DNA of 59,403 bases from Methanobacteriota archaeon. GTDB taxonomy: Archaea > Halobacteriota > Methanosarcinia > Methanosarcinales > Methanosarcinaceae. The position numbers and the translations under genes are program-made. Below the pieces are notes generated by a model. It had not been told where the DNA came from, did no database searches, and saw only the letters and a list, made by a program, of their open reading frames with translations. Shown in pieces: positions 34,700 to 44,040 of this stretch. The stretch lies in assembly GCA_016841625.1 (NCBI GenBank), contig JAENYU010000003.1:123073-182475 (forward strand). Reading direction: 5' to 3'. Numbering within the stretch: the first letter of the stretch is position 1; every line of letters begins with the position of its first letter.

Positions 34700-36226
34700 T
34701 TATGGCCTGATCATTACATTCGTTAAAGTTACCAAAAACAAGCCGAGAGTTAACCAGCCCAAAAATCCTTCAATCATAACCCATTTTCTGAACTTGTCTT
34801 TTGGATACCAATCTCCATACCCAATTGTCGCAAAGGTGACCATACTGAAATAAAACGCATCCGAAAAACTTGTCTTCTGATTCGTGTTTTCATACCTTTC
34901 TTTTGGTTGAGAAATTCCATTTCCTCTCCAGTAAAGAAGGGAAAATAGCAAAACTATTCCGCCACCTAAACCAAATGCACGAAATGGTTTCACGCCATAC
35001 CCACATGCAAGCCACATGAATATATCTCCCCATTTTGAGAGGGAAAGCCACGAATCTCTTTTTTGACACTCTTTTCGGTACTCGTAATATGCTGTGTCAG
35101 CATCTTCAAACTGTCCCTGATTCCTAAAATTTTGAACTAATCTTAAATACACCAACTCATCAAAAATAAGCGAGTCCCTGAGAGAACTCCACTTTACCTC
35201 CATATTGTTGAAATCTGTACCATTGAAATATACGTTTGAACCAAAATGAACATCATCAAAGTCTGCCTTACCTGCAAAATTCGCATCATAAAAGAAGACA
35301 TCTCCAGAAAAATTTGTCTTTTCAAAGTCAGCATCTCTACTAAAAACAGAATTAAAGAAGTAGGTATCACCCAAAAAGACAGAATTAATGAAGCTAACGC
35401 TGTCTTTAAAATCTGAGTATAAAAAATAAGTAAGAGTTTGGAATTTTGCATCGTCGAATTCGACATCTTTATTAAAATTTGCTCTGGTAAAATCGGTTAG
35501 GCGGCTAAAATGAGTGTTAAAAAAGCTTGACTCGTCAACAAAATCTACATCTACAAAATTAACAGTTCCTTTAAAACATGAATTTTGGAAACCGACTTCA
35601 TTACTAAATATAGCATCCTGAAAGTTTACGTTGCTCCCAAAATCGATGTCCGACATCAAGACAGCGCCATAGAAATTTACTTTTCCAAAATCAACATAAC
35701 CTCTAAAACTAGAATTTAAAAAACAGGCACTATCCTTAAAACTCGCATTCCAAAAATTAGCATCACCAGAAAAATTTGCACTCTGGAACCAAGTATCACC
35801 TATAAAATCCACATCTTGAAATGATGAATTATCAGCAAAGTATGAGCAGGAAAAGTCAGACTCGCCTGAAAAACAAGTACCTTCAAAAGAGATAGACTTT
35901 TTGAAAAAAGTATTTGAAAACTCCACATCATCTTCAAAAATAGAATTTCTGATTGTTATGTTATAGTCTACAACCTTCAAACTTTCATTGGCCTCAACTT
36001 CGGAGGAAAACGAACCTTTTTGCTCACCAGAGAAAGTGCCAAGTTTATTGCCTAAATTTACTTTTCCAATTATGCGAGAATTTTCAAGATATAAGTCTCC
36101 ATCATCTATATTTTCAAGAATATTATAAGCATAAACAGTTTTATATTCAACAGCTTGAGCGACAGGGGACATTGAAACAATTAATGAAATCAGTAGAATT
36201 TCGTAAAAAAAATTATTTCGTAACAT
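34700..36226 (-). CDS. Secreted/membrane pentapeptide-repeat protein with potassium-channel pore
   Basis: The 508-residue protein has an N-terminal signal sequence (residues about 7-25, ending AQA), then about 50 pentapeptide-type repeats of the A/C-D/N-F-x-x kind to residue about 350 (for example SANFSGDANFWNASF). After a linker come two membrane helices flanking a pore loop with the selectivity filter TIGYGD (467-472), that is a two-TM potassium-channel module. With the signal peptide, the repeat domain would lie outside the cell. A large external pentapeptide beta-helix on a channel is unusual. It lies just downstream of the 36303 gene on the same strand. Confidence 0.85.
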   Translation of the reverse strand: MLRNNFFYEILLISLIVSMSPVAQAVEYKTVYAYNILENIDDGDLYLENSRIIGKVNLGNKLGTFSGEQKGSFSSEVEANESLKVVDYNITIRNSIFEDDVEFSNTFFKKSISFEGTCFSGESDFSCSYFADNSSFQDVDFIGDTWFQSANFSGDANFWNASFKDSACFLNSSFRGYVDFGKVNFYGAVLMSDIDFGSNVNFQDAIFSNEVGFQNSCFKGTVNFVDVDFVDESSFFNTHFSRLTDFTRANFNKDVEFDDAKFQTLTYFLYSDFKDSVSFINSVFLGDTYFFNSVFSRDADFEKTNFSGDVFFYDANFAGKADFDDVHFGSNVYFNGTDFNNMEVKWSSLRDSLIFDELVYLRLVQNFRNQGQFEDADTAYYEYRKECQKRDSWLSLSKWGDIFMWLACGYGVKPFRAFGLGGGIVLLFSLLYWRGNGISQPKERYENTNQKTSFSDAFYFSMVTFATIGYGDWYPKDKFRKWVMIEGFLGWLTLGLFLVTLTNVMIRP

Positions 36227-36302
36227 TCCTTCCCAACCTAAATTGCAGTATTTTATTCTCTGATGTCTTAGTTTTCGATGTAATCCTTGCCTAAAACTTA
36301 TT

Positions 36303-38795
36303 TTACTTCTTACTCAAAAAAAGAACCATTAGTATTCCTATTACATAATATCCTTTGAAGTCGGGAATAGGATATGAATCAATGCCTATTCCGTTACTAT
36401 TTATTACCGCAAAGTTGGAAAATCCAAAGGTTTGAGCCTCAAAATAGACAAATTCTTCATCTTCTGATATTTGTATCGTTTGGAGTGGGCTCCATCCTCC
36501 ATCGCTACACCTATAAAGACAAATTTTTTTGTTATCGATAGCATTTTCAGAAATCCAAGTTTTACTGACCCTGAAGCCTACAACAACGTTTGCAATGTTT
36601 TGCGAAGTTGCAAACCCACAGTCACCAACCCAGATGTTCAGGTACCTGTAGACATCTCCTGGAGGATTGGCCTTAGTCAGAAAGGACCTGCCCTTTAGTT
36701 CTTCAACAATAGCAGTAGTTTTTCTTAAATTTTTTATAGAGTAGAATTCCACATAAACTACCGGAGTATCTCCCTCAATGAACTCAAACCTTATAAGTTC
36801 CCCATTTTCTATAAAATTTTGGGAAATTTCTCGGAACTTGATATTTCTTGCAGGTTCAATGGAATCACAAGTTAATTCATTATCTGGATGATTGCTTTCA
36901 TACGCTATTGCAAATAAAGAAAAGCCAGATGTTTGAGCCTCGAAATAGACAGATTCTTCGTCTTCTGATATTACTTTCGTATGGAGCGGGCTCCATCCCT
37001 CATCACTGTACCTGCAAAGGAATATCGTTGTTCCTTCGATTCCATTTTCAACAATCCAAGCTTTTTCCACTTTGAACCCTACCCGGGGTTCTGCGATATT
37101 TTCCGGAGATGCAAATCCACTGTTTCCAACCCAGATGTTCAGATACTTGTAGACTTTTCCTGGAGGTTCAACTGGAGTCAGTAGGGACCTACCCGTCAGT
37201 TCTTCAACGATAGCTGTGGTTTTTCCAAAAATTCTTTTCGAGTCGAATTCCACATAAACTACAGGAGTGACTTTCCTCACGAACTCGAACCTGATGCGAT
37301 TACCGTTAGTAACGAACTGCTGGGAAAGTTCCTTCCCCCGGACGTTACTTGCAGGTTCTGGGGAGCCTCCACTACCTCCACCGCCTGAAGAACCACCACC
37401 ATGATCATCTTCATCAGAAGACTCATCTGAAGATTCAACGCTAATCATAAAACTCAATAAATTTTCGACAAGTAAATTGGAATAGGATTTAGAAAAAATA
37501 GATAAGTTAAAATTATGATTCCCTTCTGCTGAGTTAGGGACAAAAATCGTAAAATTAATTTCTTTGTTTTCTCCAGCCTCAAGTTCAAATGTAAAAGGCG
37601 AAAACTCAAACCAATCAGAATAATTCTGATCTTCTACGGAAACATTGCAACTCAGAGATTCGTTGTTATTATTAGTAACATTGAAAGAATATTCTAAGAT
37701 ATCTCCTTTTTTTGCGCTGATACTTAAATTATCAGGAAATAATTGGAGAGGAGACAAAGTGAAAGCACTTATATTAAGATGGACAGGAAGCTCATATTTT
37801 TCGAGAGAAGTTGAGTTTGAAAAAACTCTGATATTCAGTTTGCAATCAACATCTTCTGCTGAGGAAAGTGGGGGTTTAACTTCAAGAGTGAGATTCAGAT
37901 TTTCATCAGGGTGCAAATCAAACTCCTTGGGAGAAATTTCAAACCAATTAACATAGACAGACTCATTTATGGATACATTGTAGTGTAAAGATATATTATT
38001 GGTATTTGTAATACTGACCTGTTTTCCGATTGAATTGCCAGCTGTAACATTAATTATTAGTTCATCTGGGGACAGCAGGGGAGGTAACAAGCCATAATCA
38101 CTTACATTCAGATGAATGGGCAACTCATTTTTACCCAAAAGGATATTGTCTGAAAAAATTACAAAAGTGAGATTGTAATCAAAAGTCCCCGTTTCAATTG
38201 GCGTTACATTCAGAAAAAAATCAATTTCGTCTCCTGAAGCTAACTCAGAAGAACCCGAAAGTTTTAAACGGCTTTCATGGGAAAAATTCTCTACAAAAAC
38301 AGATAAACTCACAGGAAAACTATTATTATTCGTAACATTAATTGTTGTCTCTATAGAACTATCATTATAAATATTTATATCAATTTTGTCTGGAGAAAAA
38401 AGTAAAAAAGGCTCATAAGAAGCACTAAAATTAATTAAAATTGGAACATTGATTGTTTGAGTTAAATCTCCTTCAGAAGAAAATTTGGCCTGAAGGTTAC
38501 ATTTTTGAGGCCAATATTCTGCAAAAAATGGAGGTTTATATGTTATGCTAATATTCTGAGAATCGGAAATACTGAGATTGCAAAATGAAGGGGATATCTC
38601 AAACCACTCCTCATATTCATTTTCGACAATACCTAAGGAACAGTTACAAAACTCAGAAAAAGGATTCATGATCTGGATTTTCTCTGAAGTATTATAACCA
38701 GATGATAAATTAAAACTCAGCTCTGAGGGGTAAACGGAAAGATTTTCAGCAGAGACTATTTGTATAGATCCAAAAAAAATAATTAGTATCAGCAA
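36303..38795 (-). CDS. Large cell-surface protein with two PGF-pre-PGF-like domains
   Basis: The 830-residue protein has a signal peptide (1-16), four Ig-like/NEW3-type domains of about 110 residues (each starting like LSVYPSEL or LFPDNLSI), an acidic-then-glycine linker (452-475), and two copies of a domain of about 155 residues, near 488-640 and 648-802. The copies share VVYVEF, KTTAIVEEL, YLNIWVG, and GFS.FA and match the PGF-pre-PGF domain of archaeosortase substrates. It ends YPIPDFKG, a hydrophobic helix and SKK, a variant CTERM sorting signal. Many N-x-S/T sites suggest glycosylation. The start is uncertain: TTG at 38795 lacks a basic residue before the hydrophobic core, while an ATT four codons upstream (38807) follows GGAGG. 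Confidence 0.85.
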   Translation of the reverse strand: MLILIIFFGSIQIVSAENLSVYPSELSFNLSSGYNTSEKIQIMNPFSEFCNCSLGIVENEYEEWFEISPSFCNLSISDSQNISITYKPPFFAEYWPQKCNLQAKFSSEGDLTQTINVPILINFSASYEPFLLFSPDKIDINIYNDSSIETTINVTNNNSFPVSLSVFVENFSHESRLKLSGSSELASGDEIDFFLNVTPIETGTFDYNLTFVIFSDNILLGKNELPIHLNVSDYGLLPPLLSPDELIINVTAGNSIGKQVSITNTNNISLHYNVSINESVYVNWFEISPKEFDLHPDENLNLTLEVKPPLSSAEDVDCKLNIRVFSNSTSLEKYELPVHLNISAFTLSPLQLFPDNLSISAKKGDILEYSFNVTNNNNESLSCNVSVEDQNYSDWFEFSPFTFELEAGENKEINFTIFVPNSAEGNHNFNLSIFSKSYSNLLVENLLSFMISVESSDESSDEDDHGGGSSGGGGSGGSPEPASNVRGKELSQQFVTNGNRIRFEFVRKVTPVVYVEFDSKRIFGKTTAIVEELTGRSLLTPVEPPGKVYKYLNIWVGNSGFASPENIAEPRVGFKVEKAWIVENGIEGTTIFLCRYSDEGWSPLHTKVISEDEESVYFEAQTSGFSLFAIAYESNHPDNELTCDSIEPARNIKFREISQNFIENGELIRFEFIEGDTPVVYVEFYSIKNLRKTTAIVEELKGRSFLTKANPPGDVYRYLNIWVGDCGFATSQNIANVVVGFRVSKTWISENAIDNKKICLYRCSDGGWSPLQTIQISEDEEFVYFEAQTFGFSNFAVINSNGIGIDSYPIPDFKGYYVIGILMVLFLSKK

Positions 38796-39135
38796 TTCCT
38801 TTAAAATGGTGAGCCCCCTCCAAAAATAATTTACTTAAATGAATATCGTTAGTTAACAATTTGGCACTTCGCCAAGAATTACAATCGAAACTCTCGTTAT
38901 AATAAAACCTTATCTTTTTTAATTATTTCTAAATCGATTCACTTTCAAAAAAGAAGCATTTAACTGGAAGTGGGGATACGGGGTTTAACACTCCACATCC
39001 TCCTCAACCCCTCCCTCCGCTCTCAGACCAGTATAAATTTAATATGATGAATCCGTTATCCCTCTAATATTCCGGACAAATCACGAATTCACAATCATCT
39101 AATACCCCGAATCAATCATCACGAGGATTTATAAA
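38796..39135. other. Gene-free region between surface protein and glyS
   Basis: Contains an inverted repeat TTGGC..GCCAA at about 38861-38875, a TATA-like tttattataac on the minus strand near 38900 and gtataaattta near 39030 on the plus strand, likely promoters of the two flanking genes. No supported gene. Confidence 0.5.
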
Positions 39136-40971
39136 ATGGACAAGTACGAGCAGGTTATCGAGCTGGCAAAACGCCGCGGTTTTCTCTGGAACTCTTTTGA
39201 GCTTTACGGCGGAAGCCGTGGTTTTTACGATTACGGACCCCTCGGGAGCACGCTGAAGCGGCGGATCGAGCAGATCTGGAGGGAGTTTTACGTTATTCAG
39301 GAAGGGCATATGGAGATCGAGTGCCCGACCATCGGGATTGAGGACGTCTTTGTAGCTTCCGGGCACGTGGGCGGTTTTTCTGACCCTCTCTGCGAGTGCA
39401 AGAAGTGCGGGGAGGCTTTCAGGGCTGACCACCTGGTGGAAAACGTCATGGACGCGGCAGGGACCCTGAGTGCGGAACAGCTTACGCAGGTCATAAAGGA
39501 AAAGGGAATCACCTGTCCCGAATGCGGCGGAGAGTTCGGGGAAGCTTATGAATTTAACCTGATGTTCAAGACCACAATCGGGCCCGGAACCGGGCGCCAG
39601 GGCTACCTCAGGCCGGAGACCGCCCAGGGGATGTTCGTGGACTTCCAGAGGCTGTCCCGTTTTTACAGGGAAAAGCTCCCCTTCGGGGCTGTCCAGATCG
39701 GAAAGTCCTACAGGAACGAAATCGCACCAAGGCAGGGGGTAATCCGGCTTCGGGAGTTTACCCAGGCCGAGTGTGAGATCTTTACCGATCCCAGGGACAA
39801 GTCCCACCCGAACTTCGAGCGCTTCGCAGACAGGGAGCTTATGCTCTACTCCCAGGAAGCCCAGGAGAAGGGCGAGCCGTTCAGGATGACCGTTCGGGAA
39901 GCAGTCGAGAAGGGTATCATTGCCCACGAGTTCCTGGGCTACAACCTCGCGCTTACAAACGAATTCCTGACAAAGATCGGGATCGACCCCACAAGGCTCA
40001 GGTTCAGGCAGCACCTGAAAGACGAGATGGCACACTACGCAATCGACTGCTGGGACGCCGAGATCGAGATGGACCGCTTCGGCTGGGTCGAGACCGTGGG
40101 GATTGCCGACAGGACCGACTACGACCTGAAAGCCCATGCGAAAGTCAGCAAGACCGAGCTTTACGTCTACGTGGAATACGACGAACCCAGGATGGTTACC
40201 AGCTTTGTCGTAAAGCCGAACATGAGTAAACTCGGCCCCATCTTCAAAGGAAAGGCAAAAGCCGTTTCAGAAGCTCTCAAACAGCTCTCTGAAGCAGAGC
40301 TCAGCCAGGCCGAGATCAAAGTTACCCTGGACGGCGAAGAAGTCAGCGTCAGCTCCGACATGGTAGAGTTTGCGGAAGAGACCGTGAAGGTCAGCGGCGA
40401 AGCAATCGTACCCCACGTAATCGAACCCTCCTACGGGATTGACAGGATCTTCTACGGGACCATGGAACACGCCTTCGAAGAAGAGGACGTGGCTGCAAAG
40501 GAAGCAAACTCCGGGCTCAAAGGTGCCGGGGAAGCACAAGAAGGAGATTCGGAAACTGCAGTCGAAACCGAGGGGAAAGCCGAAGGCGAAGCCGAAGAAG
40601 AAACCCGTCTGGTCATGCGCTTTTCAAGTGCCGTTGCCCCTGTGCAGGTGGCAGTCCTCCCGCTCCTGACACGAAAAGACCTCGCAGACCCTGCAAAGGA
40701 AATCCTGGCAAAACTCAGGGAAAAGAACCTGCTGGTCGCCTACGACGATTCCGGGACCATCGGGCGCCGCTACCGGAGAAACGACGAAATAGGGACTCCC
40801 TACTCTGTCACCGTGGACTACGCCACCCTGGAAGACAAAACTGTCACCATCAGGGACAGGGACTCCATGCGTCAGGTCAGGGCTCCCATAGAAGGCATCG
40901 AAGACGTGCTCCACGAACTGATCTACCGGGGTAGGAACTTCGAATCCGCAGGCAAACCTTTCAACTTCTGA
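39136..40971 (+). CDS. glyS: Glycyl-tRNA synthetase
   Basis: Class II homodimeric enzyme that charges tRNA(Gly). The N-terminal block FLWNSFELYGGSRGFYDYGP, the GYLRPETAQGMF motif 2 region, EFTQAECE and the C-terminal anticodon-binding domain (VQVAVLPLL ... TIGRRYRRNDEIGTP) are as in the archaeal/eukaryal type; 611 residues. A low-complexity acidic insert (EANSGLKGAGEAQEGDSETA and onward, residues about 454-490) lies between catalytic and anticodon domains. A GAGG site and TATA box precede the ATG. Confidence 0.94.
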   Translation: MDKYEQVIELAKRRGFLWNSFELYGGSRGFYDYGPLGSTLKRRIEQIWREFYVIQEGHMEIECPTIGIEDVFVASGHVGGFSDPLCECKKCGEAFRADHLVENVMDAAGTLSAEQLTQVIKEKGITCPECGGEFGEAYEFNLMFKTTIGPGTGRQGYLRPETAQGMFVDFQRLSRFYREKLPFGAVQIGKSYRNEIAPRQGVIRLREFTQAECEIFTDPRDKSHPNFERFADRELMLYSQEAQEKGEPFRMTVREAVEKGIIAHEFLGYNLALTNEFLTKIGIDPTRLRFRQHLKDEMAHYAIDCWDAEIEMDRFGWVETVGIADRTDYDLKAHAKVSKTELYVYVEYDEPRMVTSFVVKPNMSKLGPIFKGKAKAVSEALKQLSEAELSQAEIKVTLDGEEVSVSSDMVEFAEETVKVSGEAIVPHVIEPSYGIDRIFYGTMEHAFEEEDVAAKEANSGLKGAGEAQEGDSETAVETEGKAEGEAEEETRLVMRFSSAVAPVQVAVLPLLTRKDLADPAKEILAKLREKNLLVAYDDSGTIGRRYRRNDEIGTPYSVTVDYATLEDKTVTIRDRDSMRQVRAPIEGIEDVLHELIYRGRNFESAGKPFNF

Positions 40972-41097
40972 ATTCCTGCAATCCGAAGCTACAATTTGAA
41001 GCTACAATCCGAAACTGCAAAATAAGGGCTCTTAACCGGGCCCTCAGCAAACTTTTTATTTTTTATTACTTTTTTATAACACGGACTTATTATAGTA

Positions 41098-41205
41098 CTA
41101 ACTGACTGCACTGAAATATCTAAGCTGAGAGCACAAACTGATAGCTCTAACTGACAGCACTGAAGTATATCGCTAAGTTGAGAGCACAAACTGAGGCCAC
41201 TGGAT
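41098..41205 (+). repeat. Imperfect duplication in the hef leader
   Basis: Two units of about 50 bases (taactgac..gcactgaa, then gagagcacaaactga) lie head to tail directly before hef. Confidence 0.75.
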
Positions 41206-41209
41206 CTAA

Positions 41210-43528
41210 ATGAACGACACACTCTTCACGAACGAGCCTTCCTACATCAAGCACCCGCTGATAAAACCCGATACCGTGGAGCAGAGGCTCTACCAGCTCA
41301 ACCTGGCAGGAAAAGCCCTTGAAGGACCAAGCCTGGTGGTGCTCCCGACAGGCCTTGGGAAGACCATCATAGCCCTCTTTGTCATTGCTTCCCGGCTCCA
41401 GCGCTTCGGGGGAAAAGCCCTCCTGCTCTCTCCCACCAAACCTCTGGTGGAGCAGCATGCATCTTTTTTCAGGAGAGTAATGAACATCTCCGAAGAGGAA
41501 GTCCTGACCTTTACAGGGAGCATCTCCCCCGCGGAGCGGGAAAAGCTCTGGGAAAAAGGCAGGCTGATCGTGTCCACGCCCCAGGTGATCGAAAACGACA
41601 TCCTGACAAAGCGGATCAGCCTCGAGGACGTCAGCCACGTCACCTTTGACGAAGCCCACAGGGCTGTTGGGAATTACGCTTACACCTTCATTGCCGAGAA
41701 ATATTTCGAGGCCGCTAAAAACCCGCACATCCTGGCGATTACCGCAAGCCCGGGGAGTTCCGACGAGAAAATAGCCGAGGTCTGCGAAGCCCTGCATATC
41801 GAAAACGTCGCCGTGAGAACGGAAAAGGACAGGGACGTCAAGCCCTATGTGCATGAAAAGGAAATCGAGTGGGAAAAGGTAAACCTCCCACCCGAAATGA
41901 AAGAGATACGGGACCTGCTTGACAAAATCATGGACGACCGCATAGGGAAACTCGGGGAACTGGGCTTCCCGGTGGCTGCCCGGAAAAACATGTCCAAGAA
42001 AGACCTGCTAGCCCTCCAGAAAAGTCTCCAGTCCGAACTCCGGGGGGAAGGAAACCCGGCAGTCTTTACCGCCCTTTCCGTCCTGGCAGAAATGATGAAA
42101 CTGAACCACGGCATAGAACTTATAGAGACGCAGGGAGTGCTAGCCCTTCAAAAATACCTGGAAAAGCTCGGGCAGGAAGCCTTTGCAAAAGGCGGAACCA
42201 AAGCCGCAAAAAGGCTGATGGACGACCTGTACATGCGAAAAGCCCTCCACATGTTAAAAGAAAATATGGGCGAAGTCGAACACCCGAAACTCGGCCTGGC
42301 ACAAAAAATCGTATCCGGACAGCTTGAAGGGAGCCCTGAATCAAGAGTGATTGTCTTTACGAACTACAGGGATACTGCGGAGATGGTCACGGATGCCCTT
42401 TCCGAAGTTCCGGGGCTTTTCCCGGTCCGCTTTGTGGGGCAGAGTTCCAGATACAAAGATAAGGGACTCACCCAGAAAAAGCAGGTCGAAATCATCGAGA
42501 AGTTCAGGGAAGGGGAATATAACGTCCTGGTAGCGACTTCCGTAGCAGAAGAGGGGCTTGATATCCCTTCCACCGACCTTGTACTCTTCTACGAACCAAT
42601 CCCTTCGGAAATCCGGAGCATCCAGCGCAAGGGCAGGACAGGAAGGCAGCATAAGGGCAGGGTCGTCGTGCTGGTGACGAAAGGGACAAGGGACGAAGCC
42701 TACTACTGGAGCAGCAAAAACAAGGAAAAAAAGATGCTGAACAGCATGCACGGACTGGAGTCGGCTCTGGGTTCGAAGAAGACCACTGACTTATCGGCTT
42801 TTGAAAACGGAACCGACGCGGGGCCAGAAAAGCAAAAGACCCTCGGGGAGTTTGAAGTTCCAGACGAAATGGGGGGCGAAACCCTCAGGGTAGTCATCGA
42901 CCACCGGGAGACAAAAAGCGGGGTTGCAAAAGCCCTGGACAGGATGGGAGTGGGGCTGAGCTTCAAGGCCCTGGAGATAGGGGACTATGTGGTAAGCGAC
43001 CGTGTAGCGGTTGAGAGAAAACGCACCGACGACTTTGCCAGCTCCCTGATCGACGGGAAACGCAACCTCTTTGCCCAGCTCTCGGACCTTACCCGGGTGT
43101 ATGAAAAACCTGTCCTGATTATCGAAGGCGAAGACCTGTTCACCGCAAGACAGCTCAATCCGAACGCGATTTACGGATCCCTTGTCTCCATTGCAATCGA
43201 TTTCGGGATTTCCATCCTCTATTCCAGGGACGAGGAAGAAACGGCTTCGATCCTGAAGGTGCTTGCAAAACGCGAGCAGATCGGAGAAAAACGCGAAGTC
43301 AACCCCCACGGGAAAAAATCCGCAAGAACCCTTGCCGAGCAGCAGGAATACCTGGTCTCCGCAATCTCCAACATCGGGCCCAAAGCCGCCAGAAACCTCC
43401 TCGTCCATTTAGGGTCCGTGGAAGCTGTCATGAACGCCGACACGGAAGAGCTTCAAAAGATAAAACTGATCGGCCCGAAGACCGCAGCCAGGATCAGAGA
43501 AATCGTAACAAGCCAGTACAAAGGTTGA
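41210..43528 (+). CDS. hef: Hef helicase-nuclease (XPF/FANCM-like)
   Basis: Hef remodels stalled forks and branched DNA. The N-terminal SF2 helicase has LPTGLGKT (Walker A), FDEAH (motif II) and the late SIQRKGRTGR. A linker about residues 520-560 contains QKTLGEF, a candidate PCNA-interacting peptide. The XPF nuclease follows with VIDHRETKSG and the catalytic GDYVVSD..VERKR.DDF, then tandem helix-hairpin-helix (NIGPKAARNLL and IGPKTAARIREI). The 772 residues give the complete fused form, not the separated Halobacterium-style one. Start at ATG 41210; no strong ribosome binding site. Confidence 0.94.
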   Translation: MNDTLFTNEPSYIKHPLIKPDTVEQRLYQLNLAGKALEGPSLVVLPTGLGKTIIALFVIASRLQRFGGKALLLSPTKPLVEQHASFFRRVMNISEEEVLTFTGSISPAEREKLWEKGRLIVSTPQVIENDILTKRISLEDVSHVTFDEAHRAVGNYAYTFIAEKYFEAAKNPHILAITASPGSSDEKIAEVCEALHIENVAVRTEKDRDVKPYVHEKEIEWEKVNLPPEMKEIRDLLDKIMDDRIGKLGELGFPVAARKNMSKKDLLALQKSLQSELRGEGNPAVFTALSVLAEMMKLNHGIELIETQGVLALQKYLEKLGQEAFAKGGTKAAKRLMDDLYMRKALHMLKENMGEVEHPKLGLAQKIVSGQLEGSPESRVIVFTNYRDTAEMVTDALSEVPGLFPVRFVGQSSRYKDKGLTQKKQVEIIEKFREGEYNVLVATSVAEEGLDIPSTDLVLFYEPIPSEIRSIQRKGRTGRQHKGRVVVLVTKGTRDEAYYWSSKNKEKKMLNSMHGLESALGSKKTTDLSAFENGTDAGPEKQKTLGEFEVPDEMGGETLRVVIDHRETKSGVAKALDRMGVGLSFKALEIGDYVVSDRVAVERKRTDDFASSLIDGKRNLFAQLSDLTRVYEKPVLIIEGEDLFTARQLNPNAIYGSLVSIAIDFGISILYSRDEEETASILKVLAKREQIGEKREVNPHGKKSARTLAEQQEYLVSAISNIGPKAARNLLVHLGSVEAVMNADTEELQKIKLIGPKTAARIREIVTSQYKG

Positions 43529-43813
43529 AGAGAATACAAAGCCGGATGAAAAAATAAAGCCATGACAACAAAATAAAGCCATTCCAAACAAAAAAAACAC
43601 ATCAAAGAAAAAAAACCAGAATTTAAAATATAAAAGCCGGGGCCCTGCAGAAATAAACCCATATAATGATCAGGAGGAAGCGGACAGTATCAGAGGAAAA
43701 CCGCTTTGTCAGTACATGAAACAATAATATTTAACCCTGCAGACCCCAGAAAATTTCGTTTTTTAAATAAGGAATTCCCCGGAAGGAATTCCCACGAGAG
43801 AGAACCGGTCTCT
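43529..43813. other. Gene-free region after hef
   Basis: A-rich stretch with no credible frame; the 68-residue frame from 43706 lacks a ribosome binding site and overlaps the small membrane gene. Confidence 0.45.
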
Positions 43814-43993
43814 TTAATACCTTTTAAGGTTGCAACGCCTTTTCAAATGATGCCCGAGCGCGGTACTTTTTGGTTCAGACAGCATGCAGAAAAGGAGGAC
43901 GATCCACCCTAAAGGAACTAGAAGGATCAGTCCGCAAAGCAATTCCAGAAAGGTAAAAAGATATGAAACCAGATCTCTGGACACATCTCGCAT
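43814..43993 (-). CDS. Small membrane protein, function unknown
   Basis: A 59-residue frame from ATG at 43993 behind AGGTGAT, with a TATA box 40 bases upstream. It contains a hydrophobic stretch (residues about 9-36, LFTFLELLCGLILLVPLG and on) long enough for one long or two short membrane helices, then a basic end (HHLKRRCNLKRY). Good expression signals make it a likely gene, but no family is recognised. Confidence 0.55.
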   Translation of the reverse strand: MRDVSRDLVSYLFTFLELLCGLILLVPLGWIVLLFCMLSEPKSTALGHHLKRRCNLKRY

Positions 43994-44030
43994 ACTTTCA
44001 TCACCTCTCAATAGTAAAGTGTGAGTTTCT

Positions 44031-44040
44031 GAAATATAAA
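44031..44040 (-). promoter_or_regulatory. TATA box of the small membrane protein gene
   Basis: tttatatttc on the minus strand, about 40 bases before the ATG at 43993, giving a leader of about 15 bases with the ribosome binding site inside. Confidence 0.45.

Noticed and set aside
39112-40137. 341-residue minus-strand frame opposite glyS
   Set aside because: Long shadow of a strongly coding gene in high-GC sequence; composition is not protein-like.
43706-43912. 68-residue plus-strand frame overlapping the small membrane gene
   Set aside because: No ribosome binding site or promoter; the opposite strand has both and a protein-like hydrophobic pattern.
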